Shown in pieces: positions 10,298 through 19,705 of a stretch of DNA of 64,000 nt. The position numbers were made by a program, and so were the translations under genes. The DNA is from Skeletonema tropicum (Eukaryota; Bacillariophyta; Thalassiosirophyceae; Thalassiosirales; Thalassiosiraceae): assembly GCA_037178625.1 (NCBI GenBank), contig CM074142.1:434001-498000 (forward strand). The letters are read 5' to 3'. The notes beneath the pieces are model-generated. The model saw nothing but the letters and a program-made list of their open reading frames with translations. It ran no database searches and had not been told where the DNA came from. Position 1 is the stretch's first letter. Each line of letters opens with the position of its first letter.

Positions 10298-13200
10298 ATG
10301 CAGGAGGATCAACTTTCTTCTTCACGTGGCGATGTTACTGCCGATGAGGGTTTTGTAGACGCTTCTTTAGAGACCAGTGATGGTAGTCGAGATGCTAATA
10401 TGGAATCTGATGTATTTCGCAGAGGAAGGTGGCGGAGACCGTTATCCGAGTTTTTGGATTTACATCAAGTCCTGTTTTCTACTGAAGGGATCATATCTAC
10501 ACGTTTATGGATTTACGTGTCTTCTGAAGAAGTGGATATCTACCATGTGGTGGACCGTCCTTCGTTAGTAATGGGTCTCTCCTTATTAGGAAGTCAAGAG
10601 GATAAATGGTGGATTGTCACCGTGTACAGGCCTTTGCCCGCACTTAACCCGGCATCTCTCTCGATTCGATCGGTGCTTCGTCTAGTTGTCTGCTTAGGAA
10701 CCCGACATTATATTCTCGACACTTCTACATTGGGTGGAGACAAATTGATCGCAGTTATTATTCTTCGCATCATGGATCCTTCTGAATTCAGTACTTTGGT
10801 AACTCCTTCTGGTGTTAATACCAACATTTATCCATCTATGGATACACGTCCTATCGGTGTTATAGTTTGTCTTCGACAACATGACCTCAGCGCCCTTTTG
10901 ATGACCCTATTCTGGAAACTCGATATTCAGTTCCTGGGCACAAGTTCTATCAAGCGACAGCATATCGATGTTGTTATCTTTGGTGAGCATCGTCACATCG
11001 CAGATCATCTACTCGATGGTACTCATGACTTCCTAGTTGTGAATAGAGGAGTGATGTTTTTCAGTTGTGAGGGACTCATACTTACACATTATCTCTTGAG
11101 ACTATGGGGAGTAATGGTAATCTTTAGTGTCGACTTTATCTGGTTGCACGATCTTTCGCAATGGACACAACATGTTCGATACTATAATCAACTTGTGACC
11201 AAGATTCATGTTGCGTGGGGAGATGTTTTGCAATCGACGTATGCATTACTCGGGAGAACGGAGACACTCTTGACATCTACTACAAGCATCGATGTCTTTC
11301 AAGACGAATCCAGTGGTGTTATTATCACTCACAAGTCCCAGAAGATTGATCGTTGCATGATACTTGCTCACAGTTGTCACAACTCTGATCACACATCCAA
11401 CAAGATCTTGTTTATTACCATCGCTTGGTCTGTACTTGAATTACTTGTACGATATGATCCTTCGCACATTCAAGGCTATGCATTTGTTCGTGGCATGATA
11501 TCTTATGTCTCTACAGCTTTAGAGCTACTGCGATATCACAAGATGATGATTGGAGAGTACTGTCCTGTGAAGATGCGATACTTTATTAATTTAGAGTTTC
11601 TTTTGTCCTGCGAGATGAATGGGGAGCAAATTCCTTCAATTGAATATCTATCTGTGATGATACGACGTTACCACTATCCTGCGAAGATGAGAGACTTTAT
11701 TATTTCAGAGTTGATTTGGTACTACGAGTCGAATGGAATTCAGTTCTGCAAGACGAAGAATGGGGAGCAAGTTCTACTCTATAAGTTGATGGACATCCAA
11801 GAAGATTCTGCCGTTGGAAGCCAAGTTGTTGTTTGTTCTCCTGCTGCGAAGATTGAATTTTACCACCATCGAGCACAACTAGTCGATGCGGAATGCAATG
11901 CACTTGTTCTTAAGTCCTTACAAGACTTCGCTGCTCAGTTCTATTCACATGATTCTCGAGACCTTGCTGATAGGATCTATATCGTCGTCGCTTGCAGGTT
12001 GCATCGCTTTTCGTTTGCGGAGATTACTCGAGGTCATCGACAGTATCACGTCTTGCTTCGGAACGTCATCATCAACAACGTTTTCTTGGATCGACATCAT
12101 TCTGTCATTGTTACTGCTGAGGAATATGGGGAGACATCATCATCTACTCGACTTCATCATATCATTCGTCCGACGGAAGATACTTCCTTTTGCAAATCTT
12201 ACAACATGCTTGCTTTACTCGGTACTGCCGTGAGAGAAAATATTATTCGGTCGCAGATCAGTGATGGAAACTCTGCTATCTTCTCGGCTCAATTTGGATA
12301 TGGTAATATTTTGATGGTTGAATATGGTGCTATTTTGGTAAGTATCGACAGTGACTCTCGTCACATGATGATTGCACGTTTTGCATCGAGGATTGTTGAT
12401 AGGAAGCGCAATATCTACGTCATTCGGAATCAAGTCAATTCGGTTCTTCATCCTGATCTTGTGAGTTACAAACGTCATCGTCTCGGTCTCAATCATGGGG
12501 AGCGCAGCAAACGTGCAGCTATTCAAGAACTTATGGATGCATCACGCACTAATTACCACGAAATCATCGTTGGAAGCAGAATTATCACCCGATGCAATCG
12601 GCTCTATGGTGGATTCTTTGTCGATATCTTTGTGTGTGGCTTCAGGTTCTTTGTTAGAAGTCCCGAGAGAGGGTTCTCTTCAAGTGTTCGCATTTTTGAT
12701 GAATACGATCAACTTCATTACCAAGTCGCGGGGGATGACCATATATACCTTGAAGTTCAAGTCACAAACGGCAATAGGCCCTTCTCACAAGTCACAAACG
12801 GCAATAGGCCCTTCGCGAACAATCACAATGCTTTATCGTCCACATTTTCTATGGCCGATCTACGTCTACCTAGTCCAAAGGAGGAAGAACTACTCATCCA
12901 ATACCCTACACCTACAGGACAGATCAAGGATTATCAAGACCATACACCTACAGGTCAGATCAATGATTATCAAGAGCTACTGGAAATACCAACCATTATG
13001 GAAACAACTTCACACAATAATAAGTTTACTGCTCAGATGTTCTTTGAGATTAGCGATTACTTGTTGAAGTGGGAAGTCTGGAATACGATATACGTTTGGC
13101 TGGGGAGTGTCAACTTATGTAAGAAAGCAGATGAGCGCAACCGCAATCGTACCAGTATGTCATCAATGGTACACTACTTATGGATATTGAAGATACTCAT

Positions 13201-13315
13201 ATCCCGATTAATGGGAATCGTCCCATTTATCTACCGCAAGTTGAACGTCGAATCTTCCGCGATCGTCGGTTCAGCAGAACTTATTTTCCCGCCATATCTT
13301 TACACAAGATACTAA
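10298..13315 (+). CDS. Unknown 1005-residue protein of LTR element 2
   Basis: A single open frame from ATG 10298 into the right LTR (stop at 13315). Open sequence extends 30 codons further upstream without an ATG. I do not recognise it: there is no aspartic protease, YxDD reverse transcriptase, RNase H, HHCC zinc finger or DDE integrase. Composition is rich in Ile, His, Tyr, Arg and Ser. Internal duplications are visible: CPVKMRYFINLEFLLSCEMNG resembles YPAKMRDFIISELIWYYESNG about 45 residues on. A peptide around QVTNGNRPF is repeated back to back near residue 860, and another around PTGQI-DYQ near residue 905. The last ~70 residues are encoded by the LTR. The DNA repeats ATGGGGAG many times, echoing the purine tract. 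A 3-kb frame is unlikely by chance in this AT-rich DNA, but whether it is translated is unknown. Confidence 0.45.
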   Translation: MQEDQLSSSRGDVTADEGFVDASLETSDGSRDANMESDVFRRGRWRRPLSEFLDLHQVLFSTEGIISTRLWIYVSSEEVDIYHVVDRPSLVMGLSLLGSQEDKWWIVTVYRPLPALNPASLSIRSVLRLVVCLGTRHYILDTSTLGGDKLIAVIILRIMDPSEFSTLVTPSGVNTNIYPSMDTRPIGVIVCLRQHDLSALLMTLFWKLDIQFLGTSSIKRQHIDVVIFGEHRHIADHLLDGTHDFLVVNRGVMFFSCEGLILTHYLLRLWGVMVIFSVDFIWLHDLSQWTQHVRYYNQLVTKIHVAWGDVLQSTYALLGRTETLLTSTTSIDVFQDESSGVIITHKSQKIDRCMILAHSCHNSDHTSNKILFITIAWSVLELLVRYDPSHIQGYAFVRGMISYVSTALELLRYHKMMIGEYCPVKMRYFINLEFLLSCEMNGEQIPSIEYLSVMIRRYHYPAKMRDFIISELIWYYESNGIQFCKTKNGEQVLLYKLMDIQEDSAVGSQVVVCSPAAKIEFYHHRAQLVDAECNALVLKSLQDFAAQFYSHDSRDLADRIYIVVACRLHRFSFAEITRGHRQYHVLLRNVIINNVFLDRHHSVIVTAEEYGETSSSTRLHHIIRPTEDTSFCKSYNMLALLGTAVRENIIRSQISDGNSAIFSAQFGYGNILMVEYGAILVSIDSDSRHMMIARFASRIVDRKRNIYVIRNQVNSVLHPDLVSYKRHRLGLNHGERSKRAAIQELMDASRTNYHEIIVGSRIITRCNRLYGGFFVDIFVCGFRFFVRSPERGFSSSVRIFDEYDQLHYQVAGDDHIYLEVQVTNGNRPFSQVTNGNRPFANNHNALSSTFSMADLRLPSPKEEELLIQYPTPTGQIKDYQDHTPTGQINDYQELLEIPTIMETTSHNNKFTAQMFFEISDYLLKWEVWNTIYVWLGSVNLCKKADERNRNRTSMSSMVHYLWILKILISRLMGIVPFIYRKLNVESSAIVGSAELIFPPYLYTRY

Positions 13316-13770
13316 AGCCAACTCGCTTTATGGCGCTCAACAACACAATCAATAATAAGAATAATGAAATAGTAATAACTACGTTGGAATACATCCGCTG
13401 CGCCTCAAGGCACATGTACTACATCAATACTTCGATAGTCGAGTAGGACGCACAACAGCAGAGCTTCAGTGCTTCGTGTCCGGCTTAAGATAGAATTAGA
13501 CGTCTCAACACTGCCTTCGTTTCCTGTTACTCTACGATCCTCCTCACAAGTCCACCGATCTCGCTCCGATCCGTGTATCCGCCTGAATGTTCGCTTAGAT
13601 TATCCCGACTCTGTTTGACGGTCTTATGACAGATAATTCTCAACTTGAGAGATTATCAGTTCTCGTGCTTTAACAATAGCTTCAGATACACCGAAGAATT
13701 ATCTGTCAAGCCTTAGTCGTTGAGTCTTATGAGAAAATCCAACTCTCCCTGATTTAAGTGGACTCCGTTT
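13108..13770 (+). repeat. Right LTR of element 2
   Basis: About 663 bp. It begins TGTCAACTTATG right after TGGGGAG and ends at GACTCCGTTT. The next base on the right re-enters the H3 reading frame. Confidence 0.85.
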
Positions 13771-13982
13771 GCAATCTCCCTGACCAATCTCTGGAAGGGT
13801 GCTTTTCGGAGAAGAAGATCAGTGGACTTTTGGTAACGACGGATCTCACGGAGAGCAACTGTTCCCGGACGGTAACGGTGAGGTTTTCTGACCCCTGCGG
13901 CTGTAGGAGCAGATTTACGTGTGGCCTTTGTGGTGAATTGTTTCCGTGGAGCCTTACCTCCAGTTGATTTTCGTGCAGTTTG
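13771..13982 (-). pseudogene. Histone H3, N-terminal piece (Q5-A75)
   Basis: The minus strand reads [15 protein letters not shown] at its start and [20 protein letters not shown] in the middle, and ends FQRLVREIA against the right LTR. The K9/S10/K14 tail, the R40-R53 region and helices N and 1 are all present. The codon before Q5 is TAA and no ATG-ARTK lies upstream, so the 5' end is also damaged. Differences from common H3 include [15 protein letters not shown] in the 23-34 region and RKAPF for RKLPF, so it may have been a variant H3. Together with 9466-9531 it forms one split gene. Confidence 0.92.
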
Positions 13983-14433
13983 TTAAGATACAAGCCCTCA
14001 CTGTAAACTTTTACTAAATATCAATCAACTTCTTCTGGAGCTGATGAGAAGCATGAAAGTTGATGCGAACACATCATGAAACAAGTTGATGCGAACGCAT
14101 CAAAGCTGAGTTTGATGTGGAGTTTAGGGAGCTAACTTTGATTGGAGTGTGATATGGTTTTTACGAGGTATGTAGGTACATAGTGATGTGTGAGTGTCAA
14201 GAAATAGGGTCTGACTGGTACTAATATATTTATATTGAGGGCTCTTGTGTCACATACATACCTCTAGATGTATTTGCTGTGATAGCAGCTGTGTGTTAAG
14301 TGTTGACATAAGCTTATATCTAACAGAAATTGAGTCTCTGTATTTATATCAAATGCGAGTATCAGGTGCAGTGTCAAACACACTTCTCTTTGTGTCATTT
14401 GTTCTTTTCAATTGCATTAGCAGTACTCTAAAG
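13983..14433. other. Spacer upstream of the broken H3 gene
   Basis: It contains a short imperfect duplication (GTTGATGCGAACACATCATG and GTTGATGCGAACGCATCAAA near 14060-14105) and otherwise unique AT-rich DNA. No H3 start codon, tRNA or other gene is visible. Confidence 0.5.
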
Positions 14434-14820
14434 ATGACAAAAGATTCAAAGTCTCTTCTCTCTACAAATATGAAGAGAAAGGCAATGGAAGATCATGTGG
14501 CAGAGAGCTTTACTGTTGATAACAAAAAGAGAAATGAAAGAATAAGAAAGGCCAAAGCAAGGGCTAAAATGTCTGAAGAGGAACGTCAAGCAGGAAGAGA
14601 CAAGGACGCTGCTGCAAAGAGGGTTCGTTGGGTAAGTATGACTGAAGAGGAACGTCAAGCAGGAAGAGACAAGGGCGCTGCTGCAAAGAACGGAACAGGA
14701 AGAGAAATTTTCTCCGAATTATCAACGAATTGCCTCCTCTCTTTCGTCACAACACCAGTTACAGAACTCATCCTTTTCAACCTTACTAATATTTCGTCAC
14801 ATCACTATCTACTAGGATAG
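14434..14820 (+). CDS. Basic repeat protein fragment with two STPR-like ~22-residue units
   Basis: From ATG 14434 the frame gives ~128 residues. A basic region (KKRNERIRKAKARAK) leads into two near-identical units, MSEEERQAGRDKDAAAKRVRW and VSMTEEERQAGRDKGAAAK. Such Arg/Lys/Glu units of ~23 residues resemble the STPR DNA-binding repeats found before helicases and transposon proteins in several protist and animal lineages. The second unit breaks off abruptly and the tail is unlike it, followed at once by repeat B, so this looks like the 5' remnant of a larger gene. An in-frame extension upstream (from 14245) is hydrophobic and probably not translated. Confidence 0.4.
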   Translation: MTKDSKSLLSTNMKRKAMEDHVAESFTVDNKKRNERIRKAKARAKMSEEERQAGRDKDAAAKRVRWVSMTEEERQAGRDKGAAAKNGTGREIFSELSTNCLLSFVTTPVTELILFNLTNISSHHYLLG

Positions 14821-14888
14821 TATTGCAAGTTTCATATATACCTTAGGGAAGCTGCCTCACTCTTTCAATGACGAATCTGATATCACAA

Positions 14889-15075
14889 CAAACACCCATC
14901 AAGATTCGGGGAAGAAGGAAGGAGACAGACCCAAAAAACGAAATAAAATCAATTTTCAATTTTCCGTTCACACAATTCCGTCCAACATTCTACCAGCTTT
15001 CTCGTCTCTCTCGTCTCTCTCTCTCTCATCTCTCATCTCTCTCCCGCCATCTATCGACGCTCCTTGACAGCTCCT
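14889..15075. repeat. Repeat B, second copy, inverted
   Basis: Reverse complement of about 1353-1535: it starts CACCCATCAAGATTCGGGG, passes through the CT/GA microsatellite and ends ATCGACGCTCCTTGACAGCT. The last motif is then duplicated twice with decay before the tandem array begins. Confidence 0.75.
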
Positions 15076-15457
15076 TGACAGCTCCTGACAGATGATATGT
15101 ATTGTTTCATGAGAATAAGGGGACAAAAGGGACCTTGACGGGTGAAGTACAGACATCTTCATAAAGGGGAGACAAAACCAGGAGGGAGCCCAACCCACCA
15201 CGAACCCTACTGAAAAACCCACACAACATAATGCAGGAAAAGGGCTCCCACCAATAACCCTACTGAAATACCCACACGCATAATGCAGGAAAAGATTGGA
15301 ATGAAAGTCAATATCGATCAATATTATATCAAACGGAACGAACAAATTCACATATATTATATTAAACTAAATATTCTTGCTTCCTCTTCTTCTGTTGGGG
15401 TTCTACCGGTGCATTGTTTGTCTTTTTCGCCTTACGCTTCTTGCCACCCTTCAACAA

Positions 15458-16744
15458 TCATCTATCCACCATTTTGTTGTAGCATGTTCTCCAACTGTTC
15501 TGCTCCCTACGACTTTTTGCCGCGCTCTTTGCTCCGTGCTTCCCTTGCGTTACGAGGTACGGATCTAAAAGAGGCCAAACTTTCGAGTACAGCGTCGCCA
15601 CCTTGCTACCATCCCACTTACCATCCGACGGCCAAGCATCCACTGTCATTCCAAAGTGCTTTACCTTCTCCATTACTTTACCCATCTTCGAGATGTCCCT
15701 CTTTCCATTTTTAACGTGTTCGATGAAATTATTGTTAGCGTGGAGGAGTCGATACGGTGGTATGTTGTTCTTTTTATCCCCAAGAAACCACTTGGTGATC
15801 AATCCGTTCATGTTCATCTGGGGAAAAGTAAAATCTGGAGGAGGAGGAGTCAAAATGCCTTCAGAACTCACCCCCATCGACCACTTCCGCTGCTGAAGCA
15901 TCTCCTCTCTTCGCTTCTTTGCAAGCGCCTCTTTGACCAACGGGGTGACCGCAGCCTTATCCACACCATCCAACGTAGGTTCCTCTGCTGCAATGTCGTA
16001 TTCTACCACTAAATCATCAACATCATTGTCTTCTTCCTCGTCGTCGTCGTCGAAGGGACGGCGGGTCCTACCACTGGGGCGCTCATAAATGTTTCCAGCT
16101 TTCTCTAGTAGCGCATCCAGCTTCTCCATGATGATGGTTGATTGCGTAAAGTTTGTTCCTCCAACATTTCTTGAATCTAGCTGATTTACTAAGATGTCTT
16201 TGAATGATTCCTTGAGATCCTCTTTCATCTTGGCTAGCTCTTCCTTCAAGCTCTGCACCTTTACCAACAAAGCAACATCTGGAGGTATACCAGTAAGCTC
16301 TGGCGTGTCATCTGTCTTGTTCCAAGGATACTTTGTTGTCACACAATCAGCGAATGGAACATCCTCGATCCAGAAAATGCTTGTGCGCAGTGGACAATTT
16401 GAATGCATTGAGTCAAGGTTCCCCTTCTTCTTGTGATACACAAGCGATGCAATGCATGCCTTAAACAGTAAAAATACAGCCTCATTTGAGCGTGCCTCCA
16501 CGGGCATACGAGCCTTAATCCAAGCATTTACAGCAGCATGCCGGGCGGCATATTCTGCTCCGTCAAAGTCACTGAAATCGAAGTATGGCTGTGACTCCGC
16601 AAAACCAACACCCAGTCTATCCCTACCACAAACCACCTTTCCAACGTGTTCATCACCAGCATCGGCAATCTTGATGTAGCGGTTCAACATGCCGGGCGAA
16701 GTCCAACTAGCACGAAGACAAATTGAGGAAATAGGTGGTGCCAC
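15458..16744 (-). CDS. Tyrosine recombinase C-terminal fragment, array unit 1
   Basis: A 428-codon frame that begins at GTG, not ATG. Its start, APPISSICLRASWTSPG then NRYIKIADAGDEHVGKVV, matches the end of Crypton/DIRS tyrosine-recombinase domains, with the catalytic Tyr expected in NRYIK. Directly upstream the frame reads KGGATHCATG, the end of the H-x-x-R-KGGATH box, but a TAA replaces the Arg codon and the rest of the box is missing. Beyond the recombinase end lie a helical region (FLLFKACIASLVYH, CPLRTSIFW), a coiled coil (~165-190), an acidic run (DDDDEEEDNDVDD) and a Trp-rich C-terminal domain that may bind DNA. Catalytic Arg and His are absent, so this copy cannot recombine by itself. 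Confidence 0.7.
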   Translation of the reverse strand: MAPPISSICLRASWTSPGMLNRYIKIADAGDEHVGKVVCGRDRLGVGFAESQPYFDFSDFDGAEYAARHAAVNAWIKARMPVEARSNEAVFLLFKACIASLVYHKKKGNLDSMHSNCPLRTSIFWIEDVPFADCVTTKYPWNKTDDTPELTGIPPDVALLVKVQSLKEELAKMKEDLKESFKDILVNQLDSRNVGGTNFTQSTIIMEKLDALLEKAGNIYERPSGRTRRPFDDDDEEEDNDVDDLVVEYDIAAEEPTLDGVDKAAVTPLVKEALAKKRREEMLQQRKWSMGVSSEGILTPPPPDFTFPQMNMNGLITKWFLGDKKNNIPPYRLLHANNNFIEHVKNGKRDISKMGKVMEKVKHFGMTVDAWPSDGKWDGSKVATLYSKVWPLLDPYLVTQGKHGAKSAAKSRREQNSWRTCYNKMVDR

Positions 16745-17039
16745 AATGCACCCTGTTGCACAATGTGTGGCGCCCCCCTTTTACTAGCAGTAGTAGGCAT
16801 GATGGCTGGGGAGTGTAATTTCTAATGCGGCGGCGACGGCTTGGTCTACTTATTCTCTCACTGTTTTTTGTTCTGCTGCGGCGCTGCGGCGGGGGAGAGG
16901 AAGGATAAGAAGGGGAGGTGTTTTGGCATTTAGCATGCACGTTACGTTTGGAACTCGTACACGAGTGCGTAGAAAATCAGGGGACAAAGTTGAACTCAAA
17001 ACCAAAACTGCGCTGGCATAGAAACGCGAGCCTAACAAA

Positions 17040-19230
17040 TTTACCGTCGGGCATCCTCGCGTGTTTATGATCTGTCGGGCGTCATTGTGGGTTCCCCCCT
17101 TTTTCGACTGTTTTTGTGGGTTTTCGTGGGCAATCGCTAGATGATCGCTAGAACGAAAAGGGTGCAGCCTGCCCCTACATGATGGACCGAGTCCGAACTT
17201 GCGCCGAGTAATGAGCAACCTCGTCCTTCCTATGATGTAATAGTGCCATGTGTGTGCGCAAGTTGGGAAGCCTTTGTAAGCAAGCTATTGATTAATCAAT
17301 TTCAAGTCATCTAGATTTACATGTGTGAAGTCAGACATGAGATGTGTTGTTCTTAAAATAATGGTGTATTCATGTATTTACACCCTTTTCACTTTCCCAT
17401 TTCGTTTTGCTTTTCCCTTCGGCTTTTCCCAAGCTTTGTTTGCAGGACGAAATACTTACCATCATTGTTATCAAGCCGTGTTGCCCCTGTCCTTGGGCGA
17501 AGATTGCTGCCATGTGTCTGTGTCGTCGTTCAATGATATATGTACAACAGTAGCATAGATTTCGTCCAAGCAATGTTTACCATCGAGTTTATTGCATCCT
17601 TCCTCCTTGATAGCTTTCAACAGTTGGTTGAAATAAATAACAGTCTTTTGTTCACCCCTTGCTGCCCAAACGTATATTGTCCCGCAGATTCAAGACACTT
17701 GTTTAGTGCATGCATCAAGTAGTTGATCTCATCCTCTATTAGCCTTTACCAAAGCTGCTCGTACATTGTGACCAGAAACACCGCCGCCGGCATCTCCATC
17801 TCCAGTAATTGCGGTCACTCTGAAACCGTATAGTCCAGAGAACTCCTCAAGCGACTTCTTGACTGCGTCCAGTGCATAACCATTAGCGCCATAAGCACTT
17901 GTGTCCACACCAAGACAATGTAATTTAGTTGTCTTCTTTAGTCTTTTTCTCACCTCCAAACCAGCTCAAACTAAAATATTGACGAGTGTTCAAGCCCTGC
18001 TCGTTTGCCATAACCAGTGATTAGGTTAAAATGCTTTGCCCCCTCATCCATGATTTCTTACAAGACAATAATCATGCAATCAGCCGCAAGACTAGCCTCT
18101 TTTCGATTATGAGTCCTCCTAGATGGGCATCCCTTGACAATATTAGATACATCAATATCTTTAATGTCAAGCTCATGCAACAGCGCTTTCGTCCAGCCAA
18201 CAATAATCATCTCAGTTGCTCGTCCGATGCACCGTATCGTGAGTTGATCACAGCCGCAATGTGGAGTGCACCCTTACCGAACGTTGATTCTTCTGCACCA
18301 AACAGTGCTTGAAGGTTGTGATTATTGTCATGTGAACAACTTTCCTTTCTCAATTGATGTTTTTTTGCTACGGAAGTTGCTCCCTAGGGTAGAAAGAACT
18401 GGGTCACACCATAATTATGTCTCTCGGAAACCTTGCCTCGGCGTGTCTCGCTGCAATCGTACCCATCGCCGCAGTCCATAAGAAGTAACCCATCCTGAAT
18501 GTCATTATCCAACACACATGCCACCTACCCGCTCTTCCATCCAACATGTAATAAAGACGTCCTATTTCGGTCAAAGGGTTGCCTACCCGCTCATCATTCG
18601 ATTCGAACTGTCCGGCAGAAGTAATACATGGTGGTTTTGGAGGCCTGCGCCCTTCATAACGAAGTAGGTGTGTGTGTCGCTGTCCACATCCCCTCATAGG
18701 GGTGGTAGGGTGGTGGTGTCGTTTGATTTTTTGGAGGCATTACATAATTCTCCTGTTGTCACATGAATCCCCTCATCATCCAGACTTGCTGCTATATTGC
18801 ACATCACGGCGAGCTTGTCGATGGTAAATAACTGGTTTAGGGCGTCATTATGATCCAGCATATGGACGATTGCTGCTCGGAGTGGTGCGTGGACTTCAGA
18901 TAAACGCCATGGCACGATGTTGTGAGAGATGTATCAATTTAGATGGCGATTTAACCACACAAAAACAAGGAAACCAGTCCGCAGCCAATAATACAAAATC
19001 TAAGGCTTCCCAACTTGCGCACGAGGCAGTTTCTGAACTAGTAGGGATAGTAGGGCATGGCGGAACACCATTTTTCGGAATTGCACCATGGTGTGGTGGT
19101 GGGGCACCTCAACGCACATGTGTGTCAAATAGTTAGCGATTACCTAGCTATGAAAAAGGGGGCGACAGGGGGCAAACAAAGGACGCAGGCCCGCTAGATC
19201 ATAAACACGCGAGGATGCCCGACGGTAAAA
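17040..19230. mobile_element. TIR DNA transposon of unclear superfamily inside array unit 1
   Basis: The ends are inverted repeats: TACCGTCGGGCATCCTCGCG at ~17041 and its complement ending at ~19229, extending ~34 bp. Units 2 and 3 give the empty site CTAACAAATTGCGCG. Comparison yields a target duplication of AAATT (5 bp) with TACCG ends, or AAT (3 bp) with TTACCG ends. A second inverted pair, GGCTTCCCAACTTGCGCAC, lies further in (about 17258 and 19006). Inside are decayed coding pieces on the minus strand. The duplication rules out hAT (8 bp) and Mutator (9 bp). Confidence 0.8.
17729..18697 (-). pseudogene. Decayed transposase-like gene of the 17040-19230 element
   Basis: Pieces in all three minus frames line up as one protein: IAARHAEARFPRDIIMV, then FGAEESTFGKGALHIAAVIN, WTKALLHELDIKDIDVSNIV, LHCLGVDTSAYGANGYALD and FRVTAITGDGDAGGG, ending before MHALNKCLESAGQYTFG around 17700. 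An Asp in a beta-strand context followed by GDGDAGGG and a His-containing helix suggests a DDE/D nuclease. At least four stops or shifts interrupt it. I cannot place it in a named superfamily. Confidence 0.4.
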
Positions 19231-19705
19231 TTGCGCGTGATCATCCAAACTAAAACACATTTATTTTGAGAAAAAAGGCCAGTTTGTCCCCCTATTTGTA
19301 AAAACGCCCAGGAAACTGCCCATGTTGTCCCCTAAATCTGGGCTAAGTATTGTTTCATGAGAATAAGGGGACAAAAGGGACCTTGACGGGTGAAGTACAG
19401 ACATCTTCATAAAGGGGAGACAAAACCAGGAGGGAGCCCAACCCACCACGAACCCTACTGAAAAACCCACACAACATAATGCAGGAAAAGGGCTCCCACC
19501 AATAACCCTACTGAAATACCCACACGCATAATGCAGGAAAAGATTGGAATGAAAGTCAATATCGATCAATATTATATCAAACGGAACGAACAAATTCACA
19601 TATATTATATTAAACTAAATATTCTTGCTTCCTCTTCTTCTGTTGGGGTTCTACCGGTGCATTGTTTGTCTTTTTCGCCTTACGCTTCTTGCCACCCTTC
19701 AACAA

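Larger units (their letters stand above)
9532..13770 (+). mobile_element. LTR retrotransposon (element 2) inserted in histone H3; long unknown ORF, no pol
   Basis: Direct repeats of ~662 bp (9532-10193 and 13108-13770) both begin TGTCAACTTATG and differ by only a few bases (CGCTGCCTC against CGCTGCGCCTC; CCTGGTAC against CCTGTTAC). They flank 2.9 kb. TGGGGAG directly before the right LTR could be the polypurine tract, placing the element on the plus strand. The histone H3 gene is split by it. No target duplication is visible and 39 H3 codons are missing, so the insertion came with a deletion or the flanks come from two insertions. The interior carries one long ORF without any reverse transcriptase or integrase motif. 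The near-identical LTRs mean it is recent. Confidence 0.85.
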
